Positions 8,252-16,673 of a stretch of 64,000 bases of DNA are shown here, piece by piece. Position numbers and translations under genes: made by a program. The notes beneath the pieces were generated by a model, which was not told the origin of the DNA, did no database searches, and was given only the letters and a program-made list of their open reading frames with translations. This DNA comes from DASSUW01 sp963730535 (GTDB taxonomy: Bacteria; Actinomycetota; Thermoleophilia; Solirubrobacterales; Solirubrobacteraceae): assembly GCA_963730535.1 (NCBI GenBank), contig CAVSRU010000003.1, forward strand, positions 124,001 through 188,000, in the 5' to 3' direction. Position 1 is the first letter of the stretch. Each line of letters begins with the position of its first letter.

Positions 8252-9568
8252 ATGACCGCCACCCTTCCCGAACCGCCCCGCAGCGCGCTGCCGATCATCC
8301 CCCGGCGCCGCCTGCGGGAGCGCATCGCCAGGCTCGAGCGCCCGCTCCTGCTCGCCGGGCTCGCTCTCCTCGCAGCTCACCTGCTCGACCTCGCCTTCTC
8401 CGGACCCGATACCTCGCTACCTGGCGTGCTCGCGATCATCGCGATCCCGGCCGCATGCGCGCTGGCCCAGCCTCACGTCACGCGACCGACACGGGTCGCG
8501 CTCGGTGTCGTCGTCGGCCTGCTGACGCTCGGCTTCGGCGTCATCTCGCACGGCCTGCACGTCGTGAACTCCGGGCCGGACTGGACCGACGTGACGGGCG
8601 TCGGCATGATCGCCGGCGGCCTCCTCCTCGTCGGCGGCGGTCTCGCCGCCATCGCCGCGCCGCGGCGGGCTCCGCGCCGCCGGGCGCTCGGCTGGCGGCT
8701 CGCGCACGGCGCCGGCTGGCTCGCCGCCGTCCCCCTCGTCGCCATGTTCGCGCTGATGCCGTTCGTGATGGCTCTGCGGGTCACGCACGCCCCGCGCTGG
8801 GCGATCCAGGAGTCCTCGCTCGGCATCCCGCACCAGGAGGTCTCGATCGAGACCGCGGACGGGCGCGAGCTGTCGGCCTGGTACGTCCCGTCACGCAACC
8901 GGACGGCCGTGCTCCTCAGCCACGGCTCCGGCGGAAGCCGCGAGCGCGTGGCCGCCCACGTCCGCATGCTCGCCCGCCACGGATACGGCGTCCTCGCGTT
9001 CGACAACCCCGGCAACGGCGAGAGCCAAGGCCACTCGAACGGGCTCGGCGACAACGCCCAACCCGCCGTGGACGCCGCGCTCCGCTGGCTGACTCTGAGG
9101 AATGACGTGGACCCGCGGCGGATCGCCGGCTTCGGGACCTCGCTCGGTGCCGAGGTACTGCTCGAGGCCGCTTCCCGCGAGCCCCGCCTGCGGGCGATCG
9201 TCGCCGACGGCCCGGGGCGGCCGATGGACGGCCAGCGCGTGAACGACCCGGCGCTTGGAGAGCGGACCTTCGGCGCGCTCTGGATGCAGACCGTCCGCGC
9301 CGTGTCGGGAACGCGCGCCGCCCCCTCGTTGTTCGGGCTCATGCCGCGCATCGCGCCCCGGCCCGTGCTCTTGATCGCCGGCGGCGTCGGCGCGCCGGAC
9401 GAGATCCCCACGAACCGCGCCTACCGCGACTCCGGCGGCCCCACCACGCAGCTTTGGGAGCTGCCCGACGCCGGCCACACCGGCGGACTGCGCACCCATC
9501 CCGCGGAGTACGAGCGGCGCACCACGGCATTCCTCGACCAGGCCCTCGGGCTCAAGGAGACATCATGA
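8252..9568 (+). CDS. Membrane-anchored alpha/beta hydrolase (paralog A)
   Basis: 438 residues from ATG 8252; GTG 8237 in frame is possible, but the paralog at 60008 also begins MTATL. The N-terminal 180 residues hold about four transmembrane helices. The rest is an alpha/beta hydrolase fold with an oxyanion region (LLSHGSGGSR), a nucleophile elbow (GTSLGAE) and a C-terminal catalytic His (DAGHTGGL). It is probably an esterase or acyl hydrolase acting at the membrane; the substrate is unknown. The stop overlaps the next start as ATGA, and the third gene of the operon is another hydrolase. Confidence 0.88.
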   Translation: MTATLPEPPRSALPIIPRRRLRERIARLERPLLLAGLALLAAHLLDLAFSGPDTSLPGVLAIIAIPAACALAQPHVTRPTRVALGVVVGLLTLGFGVISHGLHVVNSGPDWTDVTGVGMIAGGLLLVGGGLAAIAAPRRAPRRRALGWRLAHGAGWLAAVPLVAMFALMPFVMALRVTHAPRWAIQESSLGIPHQEVSIETADGRELSAWYVPSRNRTAVLLSHGSGGSRERVAAHVRMLARHGYGVLAFDNPGNGESQGHSNGLGDNAQPAVDAALRWLTLRNDVDPRRIAGFGTSLGAEVLLEAASREPRLRAIVADGPGRPMDGQRVNDPALGERTFGALWMQTVRAVSGTRAAPSLFGLMPRIAPRPVLLIAGGVGAPDEIPTNRAYRDSGGPTTQLWELPDAGHTGGLRTHPAEYERRTTAFLDQALGLKETS

Positions 9569-10203
9569 ATATCCGCCACGCCGCGCTGCTGATCGGCGTC
9601 CCCCTCGCCTTCTCGGTGCTGCTCTGGCTGCACCCGATGGTGGGCGACTGGGAGGGCCTGAAGGACGCCACCGCCCGGTTCCAGATCGTCCACGTCGGCA
9701 TGGTGCTCGCCCTGCCGCTGCTGGCTCTCGGGAGGTACCTGATGCTCGACGGGCTCGACGGCCGCGCGGCCGCCACGGCGCGCGTCTCGCTGGTCGTCTT
9801 CGCCGTCTTCTACGTGCCCTACGTCGCGTTCGAGGGCATCGGGCTTGGCGTACTGGGCCAGGAGCTCAACGGCCTGACCGCCGCGCAGCGCGACGCGGTC
9901 GCCCCCAGCATGACCGAGGACTTTGCCCGCAATCCGATCCTCGGAGAGCCCGGCGTCTTCTGGGCCATCGGATCCGCGGCCTGGACCGTCGTGAGCGTGG
10001 CAACCGTGCTCGCGTTTCGCCGTGCCGGCGCCGCGACAGCGCTGCAGGTCCTGCTCGGGATGTCGGTGCTGATCGTCGCGCACACCCCGCCGCTCGCCCC
10101 GATCGGCCTGGTCTGCTTCGCCGCGGCCGGCTGGATGGTCCTGCGTGCCCGTCAGACTTCGGCGGCGGAGCCCGTGGCACCGGCCGCCACGGCCTCGGCC
10201 TAG
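9565..10203 (+). CDS. Hypothetical multi-pass membrane protein
   Basis: 212 residues starting at the ATG that overlaps the preceding stop (ATGA). Five to six hydrophobic helices are visible (ALLIGVPLAFSVLLWL, IVHVGMVLALPLLALG, VSLVVFAVFYVPYVAFEGIG, WTVVSVATVLAF, and two near the C-terminus). I do not recognise the family. It sits between two membrane-anchored alpha/beta hydrolases in a tight operon, so it may work with them at the membrane. Confidence 0.8.
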   Translation: MNIRHAALLIGVPLAFSVLLWLHPMVGDWEGLKDATARFQIVHVGMVLALPLLALGRYLMLDGLDGRAAATARVSLVVFAVFYVPYVAFEGIGLGVLGQELNGLTAAQRDAVAPSMTEDFARNPILGEPGVFWAIGSAAWTVVSVATVLAFRRAGAATALQVLLGMSVLIVAHTPPLAPIGLVCFAAAGWMVLRARQTSAAEPVAPAATASA

Positions 10204-10207
10204 CACC

Positions 10208-11446
10208 GTGCGCGTACTCGGGCGCGAGTCCGGGCTGTTCGTGCTCGGTGTCGCCGTGATCGCGCTGCACGTGCTCGACGACAGCTTCCTCCAGCCGTCG
10301 CCGGGCACGTCGGCCGGCGATCATCTCGTCAGCGGCCTCGTCCCCCTCGCCGTCCTGGGGATCGCGGCGTGGACCTATCCGCGGGTGCGCGGCGGCCGCC
10401 GCGGTGCGTTGGCGCTGATCTTCGGGGCGTTCGGGATCGTCGCCGGGATCGAGGCCGTGCACTACACGGCCAAGGTGGGCGCGTCGGGTGACGACTACAC
10501 CGGGCTGCTGGCCATTCCCGCGGGCCTGCTCCTGCTCGGCCTCGGCGTCGTCACGCTGTGGAGGACGCGGCAGACGCGCGGCAACCGGCCGTGGCGCTAC
10601 CTGCGCCGCTTGCTGCTCGGTGTCGCCGGCGTCGCGGTGGCGTTGTGCGTCGTCGCGCCGCTGAGCATGGGATATCTCTTCACCCACCTGGGACGCCCGG
10701 TCGTGCCCGAAGCGAACATCGGGGCCGACTATGAGCAGGTCTCGTTCGCCACGAGCGACGGGCTCGAGCTCGCCGGCTGGTACGTCCCCTCCAAGAACGG
10801 TGCCGCCGTGATCGCCTTCCCCGGTCGCAACGGCCCCCAGGCGCACACGCGAATGCTCGCCCGCCACGGCTACGGCGTGCTCCTCTTCGACCGCCGCGGG
10901 CAGGGCGAGAGCGAGGGGGACCCGCACGGCTTCGGTTGGGAGGGCGAGAAGGACATCAAGGCCGCCATCGCGTTCCTCGAGCGGCGGCCCGACGTCGACC
11001 GCGACCGCATCGGCGGCCTCGGCCTGTCCGTCGGCGGCGAGTTGATGCTCCACGCCGCGGCCGAGACCGACGCCCTGAAGGCTGTCGTGTCGGAGGGAGC
11101 CGGCTCACGGTCGGTCGGTGAGTTCCGCAGGATGCCCGGCGCCACAGCGGACCAGCACGGCTTCGAGACCATGATCACCGCCGGGCTCACGCTCTTCTCA
11201 GACAGCCCGCCGCCGCCCCTCATGCACGACATCATCGGCCGGATCGCGCCGCGGCCGGTCTTCATCATCTGGGCGCCCCGCGGCGTCGACACGGAGGCGC
11301 TCAACCCGGAGTACTTCAAGGCCGCCGGCGAGCCGAAGACGTTGTGGGCGATCCCCGAGTCCAAGCACGTCGGCGGACTCGCGGCGCGGCCCGCCGAGTA
11401 CGAGCGGCGGGTGGTCAAGTTCTTCGACGACGCGCTGCTGTCATGA
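10208..11446 (+). CDS. Membrane-anchored alpha/beta hydrolase (paralog B, divergent)
   Basis: 412 residues from GTG 10208, just 4 bp after the preceding stop. N-terminal helices occupy about 1-155. The hydrolase domain then has FPGRNGPQ in place of the usual HG oxyanion turn, the elbow GLSVGGE and a C-terminal His (ESKHVGGL). The layout is the same as the paralogs at 8252 and 60008, but the sequence is more distant. The last gene of the three-gene operon. The substrate is unknown. Confidence 0.87.
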   Translation: MRVLGRESGLFVLGVAVIALHVLDDSFLQPSPGTSAGDHLVSGLVPLAVLGIAAWTYPRVRGGRRGALALIFGAFGIVAGIEAVHYTAKVGASGDDYTGLLAIPAGLLLLGLGVVTLWRTRQTRGNRPWRYLRRLLLGVAGVAVALCVVAPLSMGYLFTHLGRPVVPEANIGADYEQVSFATSDGLELAGWYVPSKNGAAVIAFPGRNGPQAHTRMLARHGYGVLLFDRRGQGESEGDPHGFGWEGEKDIKAAIAFLERRPDVDRDRIGGLGLSVGGELMLHAAAETDALKAVVSEGAGSRSVGEFRRMPGATADQHGFETMITAGLTLFSDSPPPPLMHDIIGRIAPRPVFIIWAPRGVDTEALNPEYFKAAGEPKTLWAIPESKHVGGLAARPAEYERRVVKFFDDALLS

Positions 11447-11492
11447 GCCGTCCCTTGAACTGCGCCGGCCGGACGCGCGAAGCTCACGGACC

Positions 11493-12188
11493 ATGAAGCG
11501 CATCGGTCTGCTCGGCGGCATGAGCTGGGAATCCTCGGCCGAGTACTACCGCCTGATCAACGAGGCCGTCCGTGACCGACTCGGCGGCCTGCACTCCGCC
11601 GACTGCGTACTGCGGTCTGTCGACTTCGTCGAGGTCGAACAACTCCAACGCACCGCCGACTGGAACCAAGCCGGCGAGCTGCTGGCGGCCGAGGCCACGG
11701 CGTTGGAGGCGGCCGGCGCGGAGCTGCTGGTGCTGTGCACCAACACCATGCACAAGGTCGCAGACGCCATCACCGACGCGATCGCGATCCCGTTCATCCA
11801 CATCGCCGACACGACGGCCCAAGCCGTCCGCGCCCGAGGGCTGAAGACCGTCGGACTGCTCGCCACCGCATACACGATGGAACAGGACTTCTACGTCGGC
11901 CGGCTCCGAGACCTCCACACGCTCGACGTGCTGGTGCCGGACGAGCACGACCGCCGGATCGTCCACGACGTGATCTACCAGGAGCTCTGCGTCGGCGTCA
12001 TCACGGACGGCTCCCGGGCGGAATACCGGCGGATCATCGCCGAGCTCGCCGACCGAGGCGCCGAGGGCGTCCTGTTCGGATGCACCGAGATCGACCTGCT
12101 CGTCGGGCCCGCAGACGCGCCGGTACCCGTCTTCGACACGACAAGGTTGCACGCGAACCGCGCGGTCGACGTGGCGCTGGGCTTCTAG
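11493..12188 (+). CDS. Aspartate/glutamate racemase family protein
   Basis: 231 residues, full length. Asp/Glu racemases use two cysteines to move a proton without a cofactor; both are here, C82 in LCTNTMHK and C197 in LFGCTEIDLL. The N-terminal GLLGGMSWESSAEYYRLIN is typical of the YgeA/RacX/aspartate racemase branch. It probably makes D-amino acids in the cytosol, for example for cell wall use or as a nutrient step. It is monocistronic as far as can be seen. Its stop codon shares bases with the convergent remnant that follows. Confidence 0.92.
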   Translation: MKRIGLLGGMSWESSAEYYRLINEAVRDRLGGLHSADCVLRSVDFVEVEQLQRTADWNQAGELLAAEATALEAAGAELLVLCTNTMHKVADAITDAIAIPFIHIADTTAQAVRARGLKTVGLLATAYTMEQDFYVGRLRDLHTLDVLVPDEHDRRIVHDVIYQELCVGVITDGSRAEYRRIIAELADRGAEGVLFGCTEIDLLVGPADAPVPVFDTTRLHANRAVDVALGF

Positions 12189-12460
12189 CAGAGGGCCGGT
12201 GGGACGCTCGTCCGGCAGACGTTGTGTCGGAACACGTTTCCGGTGCCGCCCTCGTCCCAGAAGATGTCGGGACGGTTGCGCAGGATCACGTTGCCCTTCA
12301 CCAAGTTGTCGCTCGACGAGACGCCACCGGGCACGCCGGCCACGACGACCCGCCGGTGAAGACGCGGCGGTCGCCGCAACGCCAAACCGGAGAAACCGCG
12401 GATCGCGAAGCCGCTGACGGTGACCCCCTCGACATACGGCTGGGCCACCCTGTGCGCAAC
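12185..12460 (-). pseudogene. Remnant of a right-handed beta-helix repeat protein
   Basis: The minus-strand frame reads like two pieces of a parallel beta-helix protein: PYVEGVTVSGFAIRGFSGLA, then SSDNLVKGNVILRNRPDIFW and GNVFRHNVCRTSVPPALC at the natural-looking C-terminus. The repeats between them seem deleted. Upstream of about 12460 the frame turns into low-complexity GC-rich sequence with no resemblance to the family. I infer a truncated, non-functional leftover of a secreted or surface carbohydrate-binding or lyase-like protein. Confidence 0.6.
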
Positions 12461-12509
12461 GGCCGCGGTACGAATCAAGATGCTTGCCGCTGGCTGCCGA
12501 GCTTTGAAC

Positions 12510-12612
12510 AGGGATGCGTGTCCGTGCGCGTTCCCGCCCTGGGGCGGGGGGGTCTGCTGCACCCCCGGGACGCTGGGCAGCCCCTTGCGGGCGGGGTGCT
12601 GCCCCGGCTGTG
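12510..12612. other. GC-rich, strongly self-complementary leader region
   Basis: This stretch can fold into at least two hairpins: CCCGCC-CTGG-GGCGGG near 12535-12550, and GGCAGCCCC paired with GGGGTGCTGCC near 12575-12605. It precedes a 50-codon open frame. I see no conserved riboswitch core, so this may be an untranslated leader, a terminator of the decayed gene, or chance in GC-rich DNA. Confidence 0.25.
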
Positions 12613-12643
12613 GCGACGGGCCGTTCCTGGGACCTTCCATGCC

Positions 12644-12796
12644 ATGCCCGATCACGTCATGAACTACGTCGAGAGCGACGCCCCGGCCGAGCTCACGCTC
12701 CGTGAATGGCGTCGGGCCCGCGGCGACGCCTCGCCGCGCCGTCGCCGCAGCGTACGCAGCCTCCTGCCGGTCCGCCGGCGGCTGGCGTTCGCCTAG
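12644..12796 (+). CDS. Small basic hypothetical protein (50 residues)
   Basis: The frame starts at ATG 12644 (MPDHVMNYVESDAPAELTLR) and ends in an Arg-rich tail (SPRRRRSVRSLLPVRRRLAF). The block with an acidic start followed by LTLREWRRAR looks like protein rather than random GC-rich translation, and I have the impression of similar short actinobacterial proteins. Function unknown. It is too short for firm statistics, and the start could also be the ATG at 12659. Confidence 0.45.
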   Translation: MPDHVMNYVESDAPAELTLREWRRARGDASPRRRRSVRSLLPVRRRLAFA

Positions 12797-12852
12797 CGAA
12801 ACCCCGCGTCCTCCCGTCGGGGGTGCGCAACCCCTCGAAACCCGGAGGACTC

Positions 12853-13617
12853 ATGCAAGACACCACGCCGCAAACCCCTGCCAAACGACGAAGTGGCGGA
12901 CGGATCGCCGCGATCGTCGCCGGCAGCGTCGCTGCCGTCCTGGCCATCGGCTTCATCGCCGCCGGCGCGCTCCTGCTCTGGGGCAACTCCGAGAAGGACG
13001 ACCAGGGCTACCTCTCGACCGGCAAGGACCACTACGCCGCGAGCACCTACGCGCTGGCCACCGACAACCTCGACGTCGACCTCGACGGAGCGGGCTGGAT
13101 CATGGACCGCGACGACCTCGGCAACGTCCGACTCGCGGTCGAATCCAACGACGGCAAGCCCGTGTTCGTCGGGATCGCGCCCACGAGCGACGTCACCACC
13201 TATCTGCAGGACACCTCGTACACCTCGGTGACCGACGTCGACTACTCGCCGTTTCACGCCTCCTACCGCGACCGCGACCACGGCGGCGACCACGGCCCCG
13301 CTCGGCCGGCCGACCAGGACTTCTGGGCGGCCTCAGCCCACGGCTCGGGCACCCAGACCGTCACCTGGGATCTCGAGGACGGTGACTGGTCGATCGTCGT
13401 GATGAACGCCGACGGCTCGCGCGGCGTCGACACCGACATCAGCGCCGGGGCCAAGGTCCCGTTCCTCGGCACCCTCGGCTGGGTCTCGCTCGGCGGCGCA
13501 CTCGTGCTGCTCATCAGCGCCGGCACGCTCCTGTACCTCGGGCTGCGCACCCCCCGGCCGCCCACCGCTCGCAAGGCGACCCTCCAGCCGTCCCCCGAGG
13601 CCTCCGCCTCGTCGTAG
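12853..13617 (+). CDS. Hypothetical membrane-anchored protein with extracytoplasmic domain
   Basis: 254 residues from ATG 12853, with GGAGGA a few bases upstream; the longer open frame has no such support. One helix at about 18-43 (IAAIVAGSVAAVLAIGFIAA) is followed by an Asp-rich domain of about 170 residues with many aromatic and Gly residues. A second helix lies at about 198-225 (LGWVSLGGALVLLISAGTLL) before a short Pro/Arg tail. The central part is therefore probably outside the membrane. No family recognised. Confidence 0.8.
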   Translation: MQDTTPQTPAKRRSGGRIAAIVAGSVAAVLAIGFIAAGALLLWGNSEKDDQGYLSTGKDHYAASTYALATDNLDVDLDGAGWIMDRDDLGNVRLAVESNDGKPVFVGIAPTSDVTTYLQDTSYTSVTDVDYSPFHASYRDRDHGGDHGPARPADQDFWAASAHGSGTQTVTWDLEDGDWSIVVMNADGSRGVDTDISAGAKVPFLGTLGWVSLGGALVLLISAGTLLYLGLRTPRPPTARKATLQPSPEASASS

Positions 13618-13712
13618 GACACCCCGCACACGTTTCCGGCCGCGCCGGCCTTCGCGCCGGCCGGCCGGGGACCGCGCGGGTCCGGCCGCGGAGTCTTCCG
13701 TCCAAGCGCTCG

Positions 13713-14750
13713 TCACAGCGTCCCCACGCGGACGAGGGACTTGATCGCCCGGCGCTCGTCCATCGCGGCGTACGCGTCGGCGATGCTCTCTAGATCGGTT
13801 TCGTAGTCGAGCACGCGGCCTGGGTTGATGCGGCCCTCAAGGACGTCGTCGAGCAGCTCGGGGATGTAGGCGCGCGCCGGCGCGGAACCGCCGCGGACGC
13901 CCTTGTTGCGGGAGAACATCTCGCGGACGGGCAGCTCGACCCCGTGCGGCACGCCGACGTAGCCGACCATCGACCCGGGCCTCGCGATCGAGAGTGCGGT
14001 GGTCATCGCCTGGCCAGTGCCGACGCACTCCAAGGTGGCGTCGACGCCGACGCCCTCGGTGAGCTCCATGACCGCGTCCGTGGCCTCGTCGCCGCGCTGC
14101 TCGACGACATCGGTGGCGCCGAACTCGCGCGCGAGCCGTTGCCTGTCGGGGTTGCGACTGAGCGCAATGATGCGCTGGGCGCCGAGTCGCTTGGCCGCTA
14201 CGACGCCGGAGAGCCCGACGGCGCCGTCGCCGACCACGGCGACGGTGGTTCCGGGCCGGACGTCGGCGCAGACTGCGGCGTGATGCCCGGTCGACATGAC
14301 GTCGGAGAGGGTGAGCAGCGACGCGAGCATCTCCTCGGAGTGCCCGGAGCCCGGGACCTTGACCAGCGAGCCGTCGGCAAGCGGGACGCGCACCGCCTCG
14401 CCCTGACCGCCGTCGCCGTTGGTGGGGTAGAAGCCGCCGTACACGCAGGCCGACGTGACCCCGTGCCGGCAGTGCGCGCAGGTGCCGTCGCTGAAGGCGA
14501 ACGGCGCGATCACGAAGTCGCCGCCCCTGACGTTCGACACGTCGGCGCCGACGTCCTCGACGACGCCGATGAACTCATGACCGATCGGCCCGGGCTCGAA
14601 CGGCGACTCGCCGCGGTAGGGCCAGAGGTCCGAGCCGCAGACGCAGGCAAGCACGACGCGCACGATCGCATCGGTGGGTTCGACAATGCCGGGGTCCGGC
14701 CGGTCGCCGGCCTCGACTCGGTGGGGTTCGATGAAGAGAGCTGCACGCAT
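13713..14750 (-). CDS. Zinc-dependent medium-chain alcohol dehydrogenase
   Basis: 345 residues from ATG 14750; the frame is open to 14816, but the family begins at MRAALF. The catalytic zinc ligands fit C38 (CVCGSD) and H58/E59 (GHEF). A structural Cys cluster is seen at about 92-103 (GTCAHCRHGVTSAC). The NAD(P) site is the Rossmann motif VGDGAVGLSGVVAAKRLGA. It should oxidise an alcohol or reduce an aldehyde with NAD(P); the substrate is unknown. It is divergent from the NADH dehydrogenase region. Confidence 0.92.
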   Translation of the reverse strand: MRAALFIEPHRVEAGDRPDPGIVEPTDAIVRVVLACVCGSDLWPYRGESPFEPGPIGHEFIGVVEDVGADVSNVRGGDFVIAPFAFSDGTCAHCRHGVTSACVYGGFYPTNGDGGQGEAVRVPLADGSLVKVPGSGHSEEMLASLLTLSDVMSTGHHAAVCADVRPGTTVAVVGDGAVGLSGVVAAKRLGAQRIIALSRNPDRQRLAREFGATDVVEQRGDEATDAVMELTEGVGVDATLECVGTGQAMTTALSIARPGSMVGYVGVPHGVELPVREMFSRNKGVRGGSAPARAYIPELLDDVLEGRINPGRVLDYETDLESIADAYAAMDERRAIKSLVRVGTL

Positions 14751-14867
14751 GCCCTTCACTGAAGCGCGCCGCGGGTCGCGCGTAAAGGGTTCTCTCAAGG
14801 GGGCATTGAAGGGCACCCCTCCGCGAACGGGTTCGGCCTACTCTCTACCCAACGTCTGGAGTCCGAG

Positions 14868-14954
14868 ATGAACACCGACTATGACGTGATCGTCATCGGC
14901 GGCGGCTCGCCCGGCGAGCACGCCGCCCATGCATTGGCCGAGGTGGCGTCATGA
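14868..14954 (+). pseudogene. 28-codon N-terminal remnant of a flavin disulfide reductase
   Basis: From ATG 14868 the frame reads YDVIVIGGGSPGEHAAHALA and stops at TGA 14952-14954. This is the FAD-binding first strand and GxGxxG turn of a pyridine nucleotide-disulfide reductase. It nearly matches the start of the complete gene at 25287-26633 (YDVIVLGGGSPGEHCAGALA). The rest of the gene is missing. The stop overlaps the next ATG as ATGA, so the remnant may act as a translated leader for the NADH dehydrogenase gene. Confidence 0.7.
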
Positions 14955-16321
14955 GCGCCCACCGGGTCGTCATCGTCGGCGGCGGCTTCGGCGGACTCCA
15001 GGCGACGCGCGAGTTGCGACGCGCAGGAGTGGAGATCACGCTCATCGACCGGCGCAACTTCCACATGTTCCAGCCGCTGAGCTACCAGGTCGCGACCGGC
15101 GCGCTGTCGCCGGGCGAGGTCGCGTATCCGCTGCGGGCGATCTTCAAGCGCAACCGCAACGTGCGCGTGCTGCTCGCCGAGGTCGCACGCTTCGACCTCG
15201 AGCGTCGCGAGGTGGTCCTCGGGCCGGTCGCCGACCTGCCGGCACCGGACCCGGTCCCCTACGACACGCTGATCGTCGCCGGCGGCTCGCACTACTCCTA
15301 CTTCGGCCACGACGAGTGGAGCGCGCATGCGGCCGAGGTGAAGTCGCTCGAGAGCGCGCTGACCGTCCGCAGCCGCATCCTCGCCGCCTTCGAGGCCGCC
15401 GAGGTCGAGCGCGATCCCGAACGGCGCGGCGAGTGGCTGACGTTCGTGGTGGTCGGCGCCGGTCCGACCGGCGTCGAGATGGCCGGCCAGATCGCCGAGC
15501 TCGCCCGCGACACCCTGCGCAGCGACTTCCGCACCGCCGATCCGGGCAGCGGCCGCATCCTGCTCGTCGAGGCCGCCGACCGTGTGCTGACCGGGTTTCC
15601 GCCGTCGCTGTCGGCGAAGGCCGAGCGCTCGCTGCGCCGGCTGGGCGCGACGCCGGTGCTCGGCGCGACCGTCGTCGGCGTCGACGAGACGGGCGTCACG
15701 ATCGAGCAAGACGGCGCGACGCGGCGCGTCCCCGCGCGTACCGTGGTGTGGGCCGCCGGCGTGACCGCGTCCGGGCTCGCCTCGGCGCTGGCGGAGCTCA
15801 CGGGCGCCGAGCAGGACCGCGCTGGTCGCGTGACGGTCGAGGCCGACCTCACGCTCCCCGGCCATCCCGAGATCTTCGCGCTCGGCGACATGGTCCGTGT
15901 GCGCGGCCGCGACGGCTCGGCGATCACCTTCCCCGGTGTGGCGCCGGTCGCCATACAGCAGGGGCGCTACGCGGCGAGGGCCGTCCGCGCCCGCCTCGAG
16001 GGCCGTGTCGCGCCGCCGTTCCGGTACCGCGACAAAGGCAACCTGGCCACCATCGGCCGAGCCGCGGCCGTCGCGGACATCAAGGGCATCAAGCTCAGCG
16101 GCTTCCTCGCCTGGGTGACCTGGCTGGTCGTCCACCTGTTCTACCTGGTGGGCTTCCAGAACCGCCTCCTCGTCCTCATCCGCTGGTCCATCAGCTTCGC
16201 GACGCGCGGCCGCGGCGCCCGGCTCATCACGGACCCGCAGGACGCTGAGGCCCCCGGGCGTTCGGCTGGTTCCCCCGGCGACGCGCCGGATGAGCTCGTG
16301 GTCGCCCGGCACACGCCTTGA
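14951..16321 (+). CDS. ndh: Type II NADH dehydrogenase (NDH-2)
   Basis: 456 residues. Two Rossmann folds: the FAD site VVIVGGGFGGLQATRELRR at about 6-24 and the NADH site VVVGAGPTGVEMAGQIAEL near 165. A FAD-contacting FALGDM motif lies near 312. The C-terminal hydrophobic helix (WVTWLVVHLFYLVGF) anchors it to the inner face of the membrane. It passes electrons from NADH to quinone without pumping protons. Its ATG overlaps the stop of a 28-codon flavoprotein remnant, and a truncated luciferase-like gene follows, so the locus looks rearranged. Confidence 0.95.
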   Translation: MSAHRVVIVGGGFGGLQATRELRRAGVEITLIDRRNFHMFQPLSYQVATGALSPGEVAYPLRAIFKRNRNVRVLLAEVARFDLERREVVLGPVADLPAPDPVPYDTLIVAGGSHYSYFGHDEWSAHAAEVKSLESALTVRSRILAAFEAAEVERDPERRGEWLTFVVVGAGPTGVEMAGQIAELARDTLRSDFRTADPGSGRILLVEAADRVLTGFPPSLSAKAERSLRRLGATPVLGATVVGVDETGVTIEQDGATRRVPARTVVWAAGVTASGLASALAELTGAEQDRAGRVTVEADLTLPGHPEIFALGDMVRVRGRDGSAITFPGVAPVAIQQGRYAARAVRARLEGRVAPPFRYRDKGNLATIGRAAAVADIKGIKLSGFLAWVTWLVVHLFYLVGFQNRLLVLIRWSISFATRGRGARLITDPQDAEAPGRSAGSPGDAPDELVVARHTP

Positions 16322-16673
16322 CGGCAGCTCCTACCTGCCTCCGGCTGCCGCCGCCGAAGCGCAGGGCGTGATCGACGGCGCCGCCCGCGGGGCCGGCCGC
16401 GATCCCAGCGAGATCCGGCGCATCTACAACGTGCCGGGCGCGTTCACCGCGGCCGTGCCTGCGCCGGCGCGCGACACCGACGAGGCGAGCGTCGGGCCGC
16501 CCGACCACTGGGCTGACGTCCTGGCGCACTTCGCGCTGGACCTCGGCTTCGGTACGTTCCTCCTCATCGCGCCGCCCGATCCCGAGATGCTGCAGACCTT
16601 CATCGAGGACGTCGCCCCGAAGGTCCGCGAGCGCGTCGCCACCGCGCGCGCAGACGCGCCGTCCATTGGCTAG
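16290..16673 (+). pseudogene. C-terminal fragment of a luciferase-like (LLM) flavin monooxygenase
   Basis: The frame (127 codons from ATG 16290, inside the end of the NADH dehydrogenase gene) contains only the C-terminal part of the LLM family: SYLPPAAAAEAQGVIDGAAR, GRDPSEIRRIYNVPGAF, then DLGFGTFLLIAPP and FIEDVAPKVRERVA. The flavin or F420 barrel that should come before is absent. Homology starts at about 16311. It is most simply a 5'-truncated remnant left by the rearrangement that placed ndh here. Confidence 0.65.

Noticed and set aside
12500..12640. Riboswitch
   Set aside because: No conserved core of a known class could be recognised; only GC-rich hairpins are visible.
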